Below, one piece after another: positions 1-10,683 of a stretch of 64,000 bases of DNA. The number at the start of each line of letters is the position of its first letter. Position 1 is the first letter of the stretch. Both the position numbers and the translations under genes were made by a program. This DNA comes from Bradysia coprophila. Its lineage: Eukaryota; Arthropoda; Insecta; Diptera; Sciaridae. The stretch lies in contig NC_050738.1 of NCBI RefSeq assembly GCF_014529535.1, positions 6,614,140 to 6,678,139 of the forward strand, in the 5' to 3' direction. The notes beneath the pieces were generated by a model. That model was not told the origin of the DNA. It saw nothing but the letters and a program-made list of their open reading frames with translations, and did not search any database.

Positions 1-1121
1 TCAGTTATTTTTGCTCTTCTCAGTACAACGAGCGGTCAAACTCAATGTTCCAATACCGGTATTTATTTCGAAGAAGTAGCCAAATCTTGCACGAATTACA
101 CTCGTTGCGTATTCGGTTTGCGGTCTGAGCACTCTTGTGACGAAGGTTTCCAGTTCGATCCAACGACGAGTCGGTGTGATTTAGAGTCCATTGTTGGATG
201 CAATAAATGTCCGGAAAATATTGAGTTTGGAGATTTTTCGGCGTACGCTGACAAGGATAATTGTTCAATGTAAATAGAAAACAGAAATTGGTTTTGTTCT
301 ACTAATTTCAATATTTTCTGCTATAAACTTCCTGCAGTGGTTTCGTTTGTTTTGGTGAAATATACCCATTCCAAGTTGATTGTCCTGAAAATCTTCACTT
401 CGATGTTAGCACTCTGATGTGCATTCTTCCGCAATATTCTATCTGTGTAAGCGATTTTGCTCCCGTTTTCGTTTATAATACCTATGATCATGCACGTGCT
501 CTTTTATAGACCGATCGAATTACAACAACCGAAGCTCCAACGACAACTACGACTACCACCACAACAACAACCACACCATCAACGACCACGACTACAACTG
601 TTCCTCCGACCACCACTCAAGGTAGGTGAGGTTCAGAAAATTAAATTTAGAAGACGTGACCTACCCTGCATACATATGTGCTTCGTCGTTTGGATGAGAG
701 ATACATTTTAGTTTAAGCATTTTTCCGATGGGTTTATCGTCCGGTGTAAACGTTTTCTTTTTCATTTAAAATTTTGTGTTTTATTGTCAGTTCAGGTTTA
801 AAAAAATATTTTTTTTTTGCTGAAACAACAGCACCGGGAAATGGTTGTGCCTGGTCTGGATGCTACCATGCTAGCGGAGCTGTCTGTTCGACAGCAAATA
901 CTGGTGGAAGTGGCCGTCCCATTTACATCTCGCACAAAAAATGCGAAATCTTTGGAAGGAAAGACTTCTGCTGTGACCGAAATTGCAGGTATCAAGAGTG
1001 TGGCAAGAAGTGTGACAGTCTTAAAATGAAACGATATTTGGAAGTGGGAGATGTAACTTGTATCACAAACATACCTGGATTCGGTTCGTTGCAATCAGTT
1101 CAGCAATATTGTTGTCCATGA
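1..1121 (+). CDS. Secreted chitin-binding peritrophin-A protein with Cys-rich C-terminus (5' partial)
   Basis: Probably a secreted chitin-binding protein of gut lining or cuticle. Exons by splice sites and frame: 1-269, 338-446, 510-621 and 832-1121 (stop TGA). Seen: the first codons read as the tail of a signal peptide (S-V-I-F-A-L-L-S), so only a few residues lie off the window. Two six-cysteine chitin-binding type 2 (peritrophin-A) domains follow; the second is rebuilt only when exons 1 and 2 are joined. Exon 3 encodes an almost pure threonine linker, likely O-glycosylated as in mucins. Exon 4 encodes about 95 residues with 13 or so cysteines (starting P-G-N-G-C-A-W-S-G-C), which I do not recognise as a named domain. 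Chitin binding follows from the family; the role of the Cys-rich tail is unknown. A possible AATAAA lies near 1210. Confidence 0.8.
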
Positions 1122-1844
1122 ATTGATACAGAGTCTGCAGCAAAATGTAAACTTCTTAACGACATATGATGAATACATCGTTGTTATTACAGAAACGTGT
1201 TTGATATCGAAATAAATGATTTCAGCTTAAAGAGTGGTATTAACGAAGAGAGATGGAACAAATCAACGCACAGTGCTTTGAACAAATCCAATATAACGTA
1301 GTTTTTGAAAGGTTTACAATTCCCACCTCTACCTTCTCAAAAAGATCCACTTAACATTGTAAACAATATACATCAAGACTTACGGCCAGTTTCGATTATC
1401 GGTATAAGCATGAAAGGAACACATCGCACAGTAGGCAACATATCCGTTATCGACAAAGATGACAAAAACAAACCACTTTTTTCTATTGAATTGTAACTGG
1501 TATGACTCATTATTCACACCACACAATACGCAGAAAATACAGTTGTGTAAGCATCCAGAGGTCTGTCGGTAGTACAGGCATCCCAAAAAAGATAAATTCA
1601 ACGACAATCGGCTTTGTATGAAAAGCTTACAAACGGCTTCGGAAAATCTTTTGTTAAAATTTTTCTTAACGGTACTTTTCTCTGTAGCGCAATTGCAGCG
1701 TTTTTTTTTAATTGTTCGTTTAATCAAATCAAGTTTATACAGTTTGTTTACAAATAATTCTTGTTAAAAAATAATTGCAGCGTAAATTTATCTTTTTTGG
1801 GATATCTGTTGCATTGTCACATTTCGATGTCACAACGCCTGAAC
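1122..1844. other. Intergenic, no gene seen
   Basis: This stretch holds the 3' end of the peritrophin-like gene (AAATAAAT near 1209). Short open frames exist but have no recognisable domain, start context or splice structure. It is AT-rich with no clear repeat boundary. Confidence 0.4.
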
Positions 1845-1975
1845 CTGTTACAGACGCCTGTATGTTATCGATAACGACGATACAAATTAGTGACTAATGC
1901 AAGCAAAGTGCACCGTTCAAATATTGATGTGAAGTAATAGATTCGATAAAAATACTGCGAATCCACTCAAATTAT
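1845..1975 (+). repeat. Copy of a dispersed module with a TATCGATA (DRE-like) site
   Basis: The order is a CTGTTACAGACG-like block, then TTATCGATAAC, then GACGA, then a GAAGTAATAGATTCGAT block. The same order occurs on the minus strand at about 36600-36985, 52340-52520 and, decayed, 6600-6890. Here the block matching the putative coding start reads ATGTGAAGTAATAG, so it is not open. TATCGATA is the known binding motif of the insect factor DREF; use here is inference. Confidence 0.5.
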
Positions 1976-2112
1976 GTAAACAAAAAGAAGATAATACAAA
2001 AGGTTTGGTTATATATCTATATCGATATAAAGGAAATTCACCACAAACTCACCTCACACTAGCGTTCCGTGTGTTTTTGTGGACAATTTTTCTTTGTTTG
2101 TACATGTTTCGC

Positions 2113-2202
2113 TAGTTTCCAAAGTATGTATTTAATCTAAATAACTCTTCTTTGTTTTTACAAAGAAGAGTTATTTAGATTAAATACATACTTTGGAAAC
2201 TA
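2113..2202. repeat. Perfect 42-bp hairpin
   Basis: Arms 2113-2154 and 2161-2202 are exact reverse complements around a 6-nt loop (TTTTTA). The arms contain AAAGTATGTATTTAATC and its complement. No flanking gene or target-site duplication is evident. Perfect identity of the arms implies recent origin or ongoing arm homogenisation. Confidence 0.9.
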
Positions 2203-2360
2203 CTGGAATCAGGTGGAGATTGAAATGGTTGCACAATCGATACATCAGGAGAATTAGAATTATATTGGAAATAGTTGTCAGCTCATCTTTAATGGAACTA
2301 CTTCGATCTTTAAACTTCGATATTTCTTCTGTATAACAACAAAAAATATGGAAACCAGCA

Positions 2361-2586
2361 AAGAATCATAAAACTTACTGACATATTTCTGGCCAAGACC
2401 TTCTTTAAATCGATTTTTCACTATGAAGCCACGATGGCTTATTTTTGGTCAAATGGAGAAAAATGTAGACCACAACCAGATCTACATTTTTCTCCATTTG
2501 GCCAAAAATGAGCCATCATGGCTTCATGGTGAAAAATCGATTTAAAGAAGGTCTTGGCCAGAAATATGTAAGTATTGTGATTCTTT
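2361..2586. repeat. Inverted-repeat (foldback) element
   Basis: The left arm runs from about 2361 and the right arm ends about 2586, meeting around the AGATCTACATT centre. Arms share ATATTTCTGGCCAAGACC and AAATCGATTTTTCAC and their complements with only scattered mismatches. No coding capacity. It is a non-autonomous MITE-like or foldback unit of unknown family. Confidence 0.8.
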
Positions 2587-2623
2587 TCAAGAAAATCAGG
2601 AAAGTGGGATGCTTGGGCTTCTA

Positions 2624-2727
2624 GGAATTTCGCTCCGCGTCATTCACAATAATTGACAAAATAACATATTTTGTATAAGGAAAATGTGGCTTTGTGGGTT
2701 ATTGTGAATGACACGGCGCTAAATTCC
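2624..2727. repeat. Short element with about 29-bp terminal inverted repeats
   Basis: GGAATTTCGCTCCGCGTCAT at the left end is mirrored by ATGACACGGCGCTAAATTCC at the right, with a few mismatches. The roughly 45-bp middle is unique. The size and structure fit a MITE. No target-site duplication could be fixed by eye. Confidence 0.65.
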
Positions 2728-3352
2728 TCAACACATTGTATACTTTATCATTAAAGAGACCTTACTGGAGCGACCTCACTATATAGTTCTGTTGATCGTT
2801 GTTGCTAACAGGGGACTAGCCGTCTTGAGATCATAGAGATCATTGTGCACACGTGCACAGTTCTTTTACTCTAGACAGTAAAAATTTCTGAATGTTAATA
2901 AACTTGATATTCGACAAAAGCGAACAGGTTTGTACGATAAATTTATTTTTAACATGTCGTCTAAATGTTAAATGATACGATAACGAACAAAAATCGCAGG
3001 CTAACCTAATGCGTTCTAAAGACACATCATTCCGTTTTTAGTATAGTTTAAACATTCTGCAAAGATAGTGTTCAAAATAGATATTAGTACTACAACAAGG
3101 TCTAACCCATTATGTTTTCAATATAATGTGTTCCGTACCGTGCGAACTCAATATTAAACTAAGATCAGACGTTGTGACCAGTAAATTGGTGAAGTAGATT
3201 TTCCAAATAATCTGATTGTGAAATTTAGTACGGTCTATCTGTTCAGTGTATTCAAGGGAACTATGTACAATCTGTGAATCAGATTCTGTGTTAATATTAA
3301 TTGAATCGATAAGATCGATAATTACCTTTCCTCGCCTGTTACACTCTTAAAG

Positions 3353-6110
3353 ATGCGACAGACGAATTTATGCGGCATTGCCGGATGGCATCCGGAATGG
3401 TTACAGAAATTCGCGAATGTAAAAGTCTTTCTGATCATCTATGGACTGTTGGGCACGACACAAGGAATGGCATTTTACTATTTTAACGTCACTTTAACGA
3501 CAATCGAAAAAAGATTCAAAATTCCCAGCGGCACCACAGGCAAGCTAAGCAAAAATTGATTAACATATTTCATTAAAAAAAATGCAAATTTAGGTATCAT
3601 CTTAAGTGGAAACGAATTGTCTCAGATAATGCTATCACTGATTCTTTCTTACGTGGGCGGCCAAAGAAACCGACCCAAGTGGATTTCGTGGGGAATGATA
3701 TTTTGTTCAATGTCTTGCTTCATACTGGCATTGCCACATTTCATTTACGGTCCCGGTGACGATGCTATGCGCTTGACTCAAGAGTATTTGAACGAATATC
3801 ACAACAGCACCTTGGTGGTAAATGGTGGACTGATGAAAGAAAAGAACTTCGGAAATTATTTTATGTCTCTTGTTCTGTTGAATAGGACTCGCCGAGCAGT
3901 CAGCGAGATAAATTATGTTTAGGAATTACAATAACCGAATCGTGCGATGAACTGTTTAGCATAGTCCCATTGCTCTTACTGTATCTGTCGCAGTTTGTAT
4001 TGGGAATCGGACAAACATTGTACCTTAGTCTCGGTCAACCTTATATCGATGATAATACACGGCGAACGAATACACCGATGATGTTGGCTTATGCAATGTC
4101 GCTTCGGATGTGTGGACCGGTTGCCGGTTACGTATTGGGATATTTAACACTAAAATTGTATATAGATCCAACGAAAACACCGCTCATTGACACCAACGAT
4201 CCCAGATGGCTGGGTATGTAATACGAAACATTTTGCTATACAGTTCCTGGTAAATACTTGTGCGTTACAGGTGCCTGGTGGGTTGGATGGATTTTTCTGG
4301 GAATACCAATGTTGGTATTTTCACTTTTAGTTCGAATGTTCCCGCGACGAATAGATAGAAAACACATTAACCAACTGGACAGAATAAGTGAGGAGGAACC
4401 GCTGAAACATGATCAATTGAATGAAGATGCAGAGATGCAGAGTGACAATTTTCCGAAGTTGAAAGAATTTCTAAAAGCTCTGGCTGGACTACTGAAAAAT
4501 AAACTTTTAATGTTTAACATCATGGCCTCAGTGTTCTACATACTGGGCTTTATAGGTTACACATTATTCCTCAGCAAATACATTGAAGTTCAATTCAATA
4601 AAAGTCCATCGGAAGCAACAATTTTAACGGGTCCATTAACCATTGCGGGTAAATATAAATTTTTTCTTTTTTTAATTTCGTGTTGCAAGAAATACAATTT
4701 TCAGTATGAATTTGCATCATCTGTTTTTCAGCTGATCTACACAAACAATCAAAACTGTTTATACGTCTTTATACGGTATAACAGCTGCTATATGCTTCAA
4801 CCATATAAATAAGTTTAAATAGTTTGTGTGGATCAGTTGAAAAACAGCTGAAGCAAATTCATGCTGAAAATTCACTGCCTCTGACTGTAAGATCTTCAAC
4901 TCTTTACGACGTTAAATTGAGAAACATAAAAAGTGTTCAAAACCCATTTTCTCAAACATTTTTATTCGTTATAAAGGTTCGGTAACCGGTCTTTTAGTGT
5001 CCGGAATAGTTATTAAACACTACCAGCCGGGACCAAGGAAATTGTTCCTTTGGAATTTTGCGGTCGGTGTGTGTAAGTATTCAAACGACAAGCGATTACA
5101 AGTATAATTCGATAGCTTTCAAGATATTGATAGCAACGTTATTTGGTTCATTTCGCAATATAAGCCCAGTAGAACCGGAAATCGTCACTGACTATGGTTG
5201 TCCATTTACAGTTATCGTATTGTGTCAACTTAGCTACACGTTTCTTAGTTGCGACCACTCAAGCGCAACAATCTTATCTGCAAACCTAACAACAAAATGT
5301 AACATGGACTGCTATTGCGATAATGTAGCTTACAGTCCAGTTTGCTCTGTAAGAACTGGTTCAACCTTCTATTCGCCATGTCATGCAGCGTGCAGTCAGT
5401 GGGACAGCGAAAAAAAGACCTATTCAGGATGTGGGTGCGCTACTCAGTCTCTGGAGGAATATGAGAACGGTTCAGCGATTTATAAAGAAATAACATTTGA
5501 AAGTGATGCACATCAGGTCGTTGATGTGGAAAACATAATGAGACCAGGTATACGGGCTCCAATTCGAGCTACTTTCATCGATACATAATGCCAATGTAAA
5601 TGTCTTCTCTAGGTCCATGCTTGAATGGTTGTGCGAATACATTTTACCTGTTTACTTTCATCATGTTTGCAGTGAATTGGTTGGGTTCTACATGTAAAAT
5701 TGGAAATGTTCTTTTAACGTTACGGTTCGATTGATTTGCATTTTAAATTCAAACTCTCCACGTTTCAACGGTTGTATGTTTTATGTTTCAGCGTCGTTGC
5801 CGAAAAAGACAAAGCATTTTCGCAAGGCTTAGCTCTAATGCTCGTATCACTATTTGCACTCTCTCCTGGTCCCATAATGTACGGTTATATTATCGACAGT
5901 TCCTGCTTAGTATGGAATTATAGGTGCGAAAATCGTGGCAGTTGTCAACTGTACGATGCAGACCAATTTCGATATAGGATGAATATAACAGGAATATCAC
6001 TGACTTTTGTGGGTGTCGTATTTGATTTTCTGGTTTGGCGTCGTGTAAAAAATATAAAATTGTACAGTGAACCAGATGAGATTAAATGTGGACGTGATGT
6101 GGAAAAATGA
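3353..6110 (+). CDS. Organic anion transporting polypeptide (Oatp/SLCO family)
   Basis: A 12-pass plasma-membrane transporter of large amphipathic organic anions. Exons: 3353-3539, 3594-3817, 3886-4213, 4271-4648, 4977-5072, 5212-5547, 5613-5724 and 5792-6110, together 1980 bp, or 659 codons plus stop, with all frames closing. Diagnostic features: the Oatp signature D-P-R-W-L-G-A-W-W-V-G-W near residues 240-252, split by an intron; a Kazal-like Cys-rich extracellular loop from about residue 434 (K-C-N-M-D-C-Y-C and following cysteines); and the late motif S-P-G-P-I-M-Y-G-Y-I-I-D. Intron 1 uses a GC donor (GCAAGC) and is 54 bp. Intron 2 (3818-3885) must be removed to restore frame; without it the gene looks frameshifted. 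Intron 4 holds a MITE. The start follows a leader ending TTAAAGATG. The insect subgroup (for example Oatp33Eb, 58D or 74D) cannot be assigned by eye. Confidence 0.92.
4690..4889. mobile_element. MITE copy inside Oatp intron 4
   Basis: The stretch contains CTGTTTTTCAGCTGATC with complement-like GGATCAGTTGAAAAACAG, and ends in TGAAAATTCACTGCCTCTGAC. It matches, word for word with scattered differences, the element at 61801-62034. The insertion accounts for this intron being 328 bp while most of its neighbours are 54-70 bp. Confidence 0.8.
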
Positions 6111-6599
6111 GCAGGATCCGCTTGTCCTTCTTAGTTTAATTAACGGATGATCATACCAATACCAATAAGTTTTCATTCTGATTTAGCATGTGTAAATTGG
6201 ATTAAAAATTGTTGTAAATAAAAAAGGCTGACGAACTATAGCCTCCAATATTCTCAAAAATGTTTAGCTCCTTCTGTCCATCGCAAACAAAATTATAGTT
6301 CACGTGAATAATTGCGATGGATTGGTTCAAAAATAATTACCACTCCTTTTAAAGCGCTCATCGTCATCCAAACCCTTTTTAGAAGTTGTGTATGAAGATT
6401 CTGCATAGTAGAAGTAACTGTAAAAATATTTTCCGATGTCTCTGTTTTTGTTATAATGATCGCATTGGGCTCATCTGAATGAAAAAGGTTCAAAGTTTTG
6501 TCACGAATTTTTTCGAATTGCGTTGACCGCCACTTTATGCAACGTTACTTAAGAAAGGTAGGTTTTAAATTTAAGGTTAAAGTTAAATATTTCCCAAAA
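6111..6599. other. 3' flank of Oatp, no gene seen
   Basis: A polyadenylation-like AAATAAAAAAGG lies near 6218. Open frames here are short and featureless. Confidence 0.4.
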
Positions 6600-6890
6600 A
6601 TGCTTCGAAAATGATTTTGGATTAAGCTGTCACAGACGGTAAGCATATTAACAGTTTTACAATCTGATTTATTACTTCATTTCATCGAAGATTTTCAAAG
6701 ATTGATTTCAGAAATCTTTTACTTCATTTGTTTTTACCATGCTTTTTGCTATATAAGACCTCATTTGTCGGAGCTTGTCGTTTATTATTGCTGTCGTTGT
6801 CGATGGCAGATGACAGCCGTCTGTAACGGGTTTGTTTTGTGATTAATTTGTCAAATTGTCGAAGAAACCACATTCAAATGTAGCGGCCAG
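6600..6890 (-). repeat. Decayed copy of the DRE/TATA module
   Basis: On the minus strand the order is CCCGTTACAGACGGCTGTCA, CATCGACAACGACAGCAATAA, ACAAGCTC, CTTATATAGC (TATA-like), and then a block aligning with the ATG region of the copies near 36658 and 52369. The DRE palindrome is changed to CATCGACA and the start reads ATGAAGTAA, so this copy cannot code. Confidence 0.5.
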
Positions 6891-7037
6891 CAAAAAGGTC
6901 ATTGAATGTTGAAAACAGTTTTGACCTTAACATGAAAATAAGTGTTCCTTTTGGAACGGTGGACAACTTGTACCTTTTGTACTCGACGTACAGCTAATAT
7001 AATAAATAAATAATAAATAAATCTACTGATATACAGC

Positions 7038-7215
7038 CTTAAGAGGAGTCTACACATGGCAAAATTGTTGCCTACATTTGGGGCCAAAATTATAATTGTT
7101 TTGATGATGACCATCGTTTGGTGGCTAAAATGTGTTAACTTTCAGTAAAAAATTTAAATGTTTGTGGTGATGTAACCTCAGTCCGAGAAAACTCAATATT
7201 TCACGAAAATTGACA
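7038..7215 (+). repeat. Half of a foldback element (family also at 46248-46647)
   Basis: The half starts CTTAAGAGGAGTCTACACAT and contains TTGTTGCCTACATTTGG, GACCATCGTTTGGTG and GATGTAACCTCAGTCCGAG, in the same order as one arm of the element at 46248-46647. The mirror arm is absent, so it is a truncated copy or solo arm. Confidence 0.75.
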
Positions 7216-7315
7216 CAAATTTTGACACTGTAAACAAATCTGTAAAAAAAAATCATACAAAATAGCACTCTATTTGGCAGCTGTCACTCAAAGTACTTTT
7301 GCTTGAAGTGCGTTG
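7216..7315. repeat. Dispersed repeat shared with 22275-22380
   Basis: Both copies contain GACACTGTAA, a run of A, CATACAAAATAG and ACTTTTGCTTGAAGTGCGTT in the same order and spacing. No coding potential. Terminal structure was not determined. Confidence 0.65.
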
Positions 7316-7559
7316 CTCAAACAAACTTTGTTTTGAGGTTTTACAAATACCACCTTAATCCTTGTTTGTATAATCCATATATGTAGAATCATACACTGTT
7401 TACTAATTTCTAAACACCAATTTACCACCTTAATAAATGTAGTTAGGTTGCTAGGAAGGGTATTGGTCAAACACTATGCAAATTTTAGACAACTAAAAAA
7501 AATGGCGACAACATCGTCTGGGACAGTTCAAAATGCAACGATATTTTATTGGTGAGATA

Positions 7560-8366
7560 AGGTAAGCGAGGTAGTAGCTGACCGGCTAAGCAATTTTTCA
7601 ACTTTGGTCATCAGTATCTCAGGATGATTTCGATGAAGCTAAGTTTTTCCTTCGTCAGAATTTAATTTGATCTGTTCCCATTCTGTAGAATATCAGAAAT
7701 ATTGACAATTAATTAATTTTTATTGTAAAAAACTGATTTTACTGAAGCACTGTTTTTGATGCAGTAGCTGACCACTAAAAAACGGATGTTTTTATACCTG
7801 ACCAGTATTGTTGCAGTAGTTGACCGCTACAAAATTAAGACATTTTTCACATTTTTCGCAATAATTTCGCATTATTTGACACATTTTCACTCTTAATTCA
7901 CTGATATTAACCAATGTACGGAATTTGGTGCGGTCAACTACACAAACATGGCATATTTTTGATGCAATGTTTTGACCACCATGTAATTAATCAAATATTA
8001 ACTTTCAGACGCTATTTATGTTAATAATATTAGTTGTCGAACTATTTACTACCTCAAAACACCAAAACTTTGTCCATTAATAATTCTTTTGTCAATAAAA
8101 ACCATAAATTAGACCACACCGATCTTACGATTTTCTTAAGAAATGTGCAACTTTATACTGAGATGGTGCACTGGTTTCATTTTATGGTTTTATCAAATAA
8201 GTAAACATAATAATCGCATTATTTTCATGAAAAAATTAATCTTTAGGCTCTAAAGATTAATTATAACGTTAATTTGCGTATTTTCATTTGTTATTATTTT
8301 CCAAAACTGATAAATAATGTAGCTGGTCAGGTACACCTGCACGGTCAGCTATACCCTCGCTTACCT
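7560..8366. mobile_element. 807-bp non-autonomous element with 26-bp TIRs and TA target duplication
   Basis: The left end AGGTAAGCGAGGTAGTAGCT and right end AGCTATACCCTCGCTTACCT are inverted copies, each flanked by TA (7558-7559 and 8367-8368). The TA duplication is typical of Tc1/mariner-type insertion. The interior repeats GTAGCTGACC or GTTGACCGCT words in both orientations (for example near 7765, 7815, 7940 and 8325). No transposase frame is visible. Confidence 0.85.
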
Positions 8367-8368
8367 TA

Positions 8369-10683
8369 ATTGAAGTCTAAAACAAGTAGAACGTATTGAA
8401 TTCTTCGAAACTTTCGTTTCCGAAGCTTTTTTCGGTATTGTTACAACTCAAAAGCATTGAAAACAAAATGGCAACAATTTTTGGCAATATTTTTTTTTTT
8501 GCTTTCTCATAAAATGCTCCTCATGTAAGACATTCAATTTTTCATGAATAAGTTTTTCGTGTAAATTTTTATGGAGAAAAAATTATCGGTCAACTCAACA
8601 TTCAATAATTGTATAGATTGTATAGATAGGACAACTCACGATTCAATGTGTTTAAATGTGAAATAGGACCACTCACGATTCATATAGGTCAACTCTGCAT
8701 TTTTATTAATTCATTAACTTTGTTAGACGAAATCGGCAATAATTAATAAAATTTATATTAATTAAGTAAACAAAAGATTAATCTTTAAAATAAAAGTGGT
8801 TCCATCTAACATAGTTCCAAAATCGCTGAGAAATTCAAGTTCAAAGTTGAGATTTGTCAAATTAGGTAAACTTTCAATCAGTTACCTTATACAAAATCTC
8901 GGATTAGTACTTGCTGGCCCTCAGAGGACCTCAGAGGATTCAGAAAAAAACCGTTCTAATATGTCTGAGCTGATCCTGCGAAAATTCTTTTTTTTTCGAT
9001 TGAGGACTTGATCATGGTGTTGGATTGTTGAAGAGGCTGTGTAGTGTATGCATCCTATCCATTTGACAATAGCCTGCTTTGGACGATTGATTTTAGGCAA
9101 ATTCGCGGATTGTAGGCCGAAAGAAGTGAGGTCTACAAGCAAAAGTGCTTTAAATCAACCATAATCAATGTGAATTTTCATGCAAAAGGCAGAAAACCCG
9201 AGAAAATTTGAAAAATTGCCCTGATTTTCGGCCCGAAGCATGAAGGATTTGAAGAAAAGAAGTGGACTTAGTGCCCTTAGTGCTGAAAGTTAAAAATAAA
9301 AGTCAGAAATGAAATGTCAACTATGGTTTCACTTCGTTAACACATTCTTTAGAACTTACTAACCAAGTTACAAGTTATACTTAGTTTGTAACTTGTTTAA
9401 AATAGTTCAATGACTCTATTTATCAATTGACTACGCAGCAGTTCTGACCAATAAAATGTACGTATACATCATGGGCCACGTTTATTTATCTAAATGAACT
9501 ATTACAGATCTGTAATTACTTTCAACCAGTTAGTATAGCATAATCAGCGAAGACAGAGTATTGAAATTTCAATTGATCAAATTGCCTGCTTGAGTCAACA
9601 AGTTGAACATACATAAAATAATAAGATGGTGCAATAAGTTTTCGATACAAGCGGCATTACGGCATGACTTTTCTAAACTCTTCTCGTTTTCTATCCGTTG
9701 CTTCGCTTATTTCAAGATACCTTGTAATATCGCGGTATAATGTTAACAGAAAAATAATAAAGTTCAATTTACTCGACGGATTCCAGTTAAATATAATCTC
9801 AATGATATTATGACTCCAGAACAGTAATTAGTAATAGTTTCGTGTCCTTATTCCAAACTCATATCGCGTACGAGATACTGGGCCAATTGAATTATTAATT
9901 ACTGTTCCGGAGTCCTGAGATCAAGCGCTATACGCTATTAACATTATACCGATACCGGGTTATTGTAAACTCATTCCGTAATACCACTCCAGTTACTGTC
10001 TACAAGTAACACACATTTTTTATGCTTAGCTAAATCAAAATATTGGATGATATTTTAAATTTGCACCACCAGCATTAAAATTTCAAAGTCTTCCAAATAC
10101 ACAATAGAACCTTCCCTTGTTTGTATTCATCAATTGACCGATTCAGACGTCGACTAATAATATAAGTTCATAGTGAAGTAATCATGGATAAGAAGAAGAA
10201 CAACATACGCTACGAAACTTTCGACAAAGAAATAGAAAGGGGGGGCAGAGGTCGAAACTGGTCATAAATCTATTACACTGAAGCACGTGAATAGCAGCAG
10301 ACCGAATAAAAATCGAGAGGAAAGATCAGAGAAGCGTCATGCTGAATCTCCATTGAAAAACCCCTCAAATGCCAAGAAATAAACAGCGAGTCGTTTACAT
10401 TTACATAAAATGATGTGACAAATTGAATATTTTTGGAGTTGTGTGCCTAAAAAGTGTCAAAAAACAACATCAAGTGATAAAATTATTTAATGGAAGCAGT
10501 GCGCACTCTCCTGTACCTGATCTCTATTTTCGTTGACGAGGTTTTTATTGCATTTTCACCACATACAAATATCCCTAAAGTATGGTGAGCATGTTGATGG
10601 ACTTTCAAATCGTTATATATTTTAAAAACGATACATGTGGCATTCAGAACAATTTAAATTTTCCTTCTCCGGTGCTACTTCTT
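8369..10683. other. AT-rich intergenic, no gene seen
   Basis: No domain-bearing frame. Local repeats include TAGGACAACTCACGATTCA-like phrases near 8630-8690 and an inverted pair around AGTAATTA/TAATTACTGTTC (about 9820-9910). Near 10190 a short purine-rich stretch occurs without a supported gene. Confidence 0.4.

Noticed and set aside
3818..3930. Apparent frameshift in the Oatp gene before the L-C-L-G-I-T segment
   Set aside because: Treating 3818-3885 as a 68-bp GT-AG intron restores the frame, and the total coding length becomes an exact multiple of three.
5694..5791. Oatp exon ending at the GTAAAATT after 5693
   Set aside because: It breaks the frame. Reading on to 5724 recovers the conserved K-I-G-N-V-L-L-T-L-R segment and a consistent phase.
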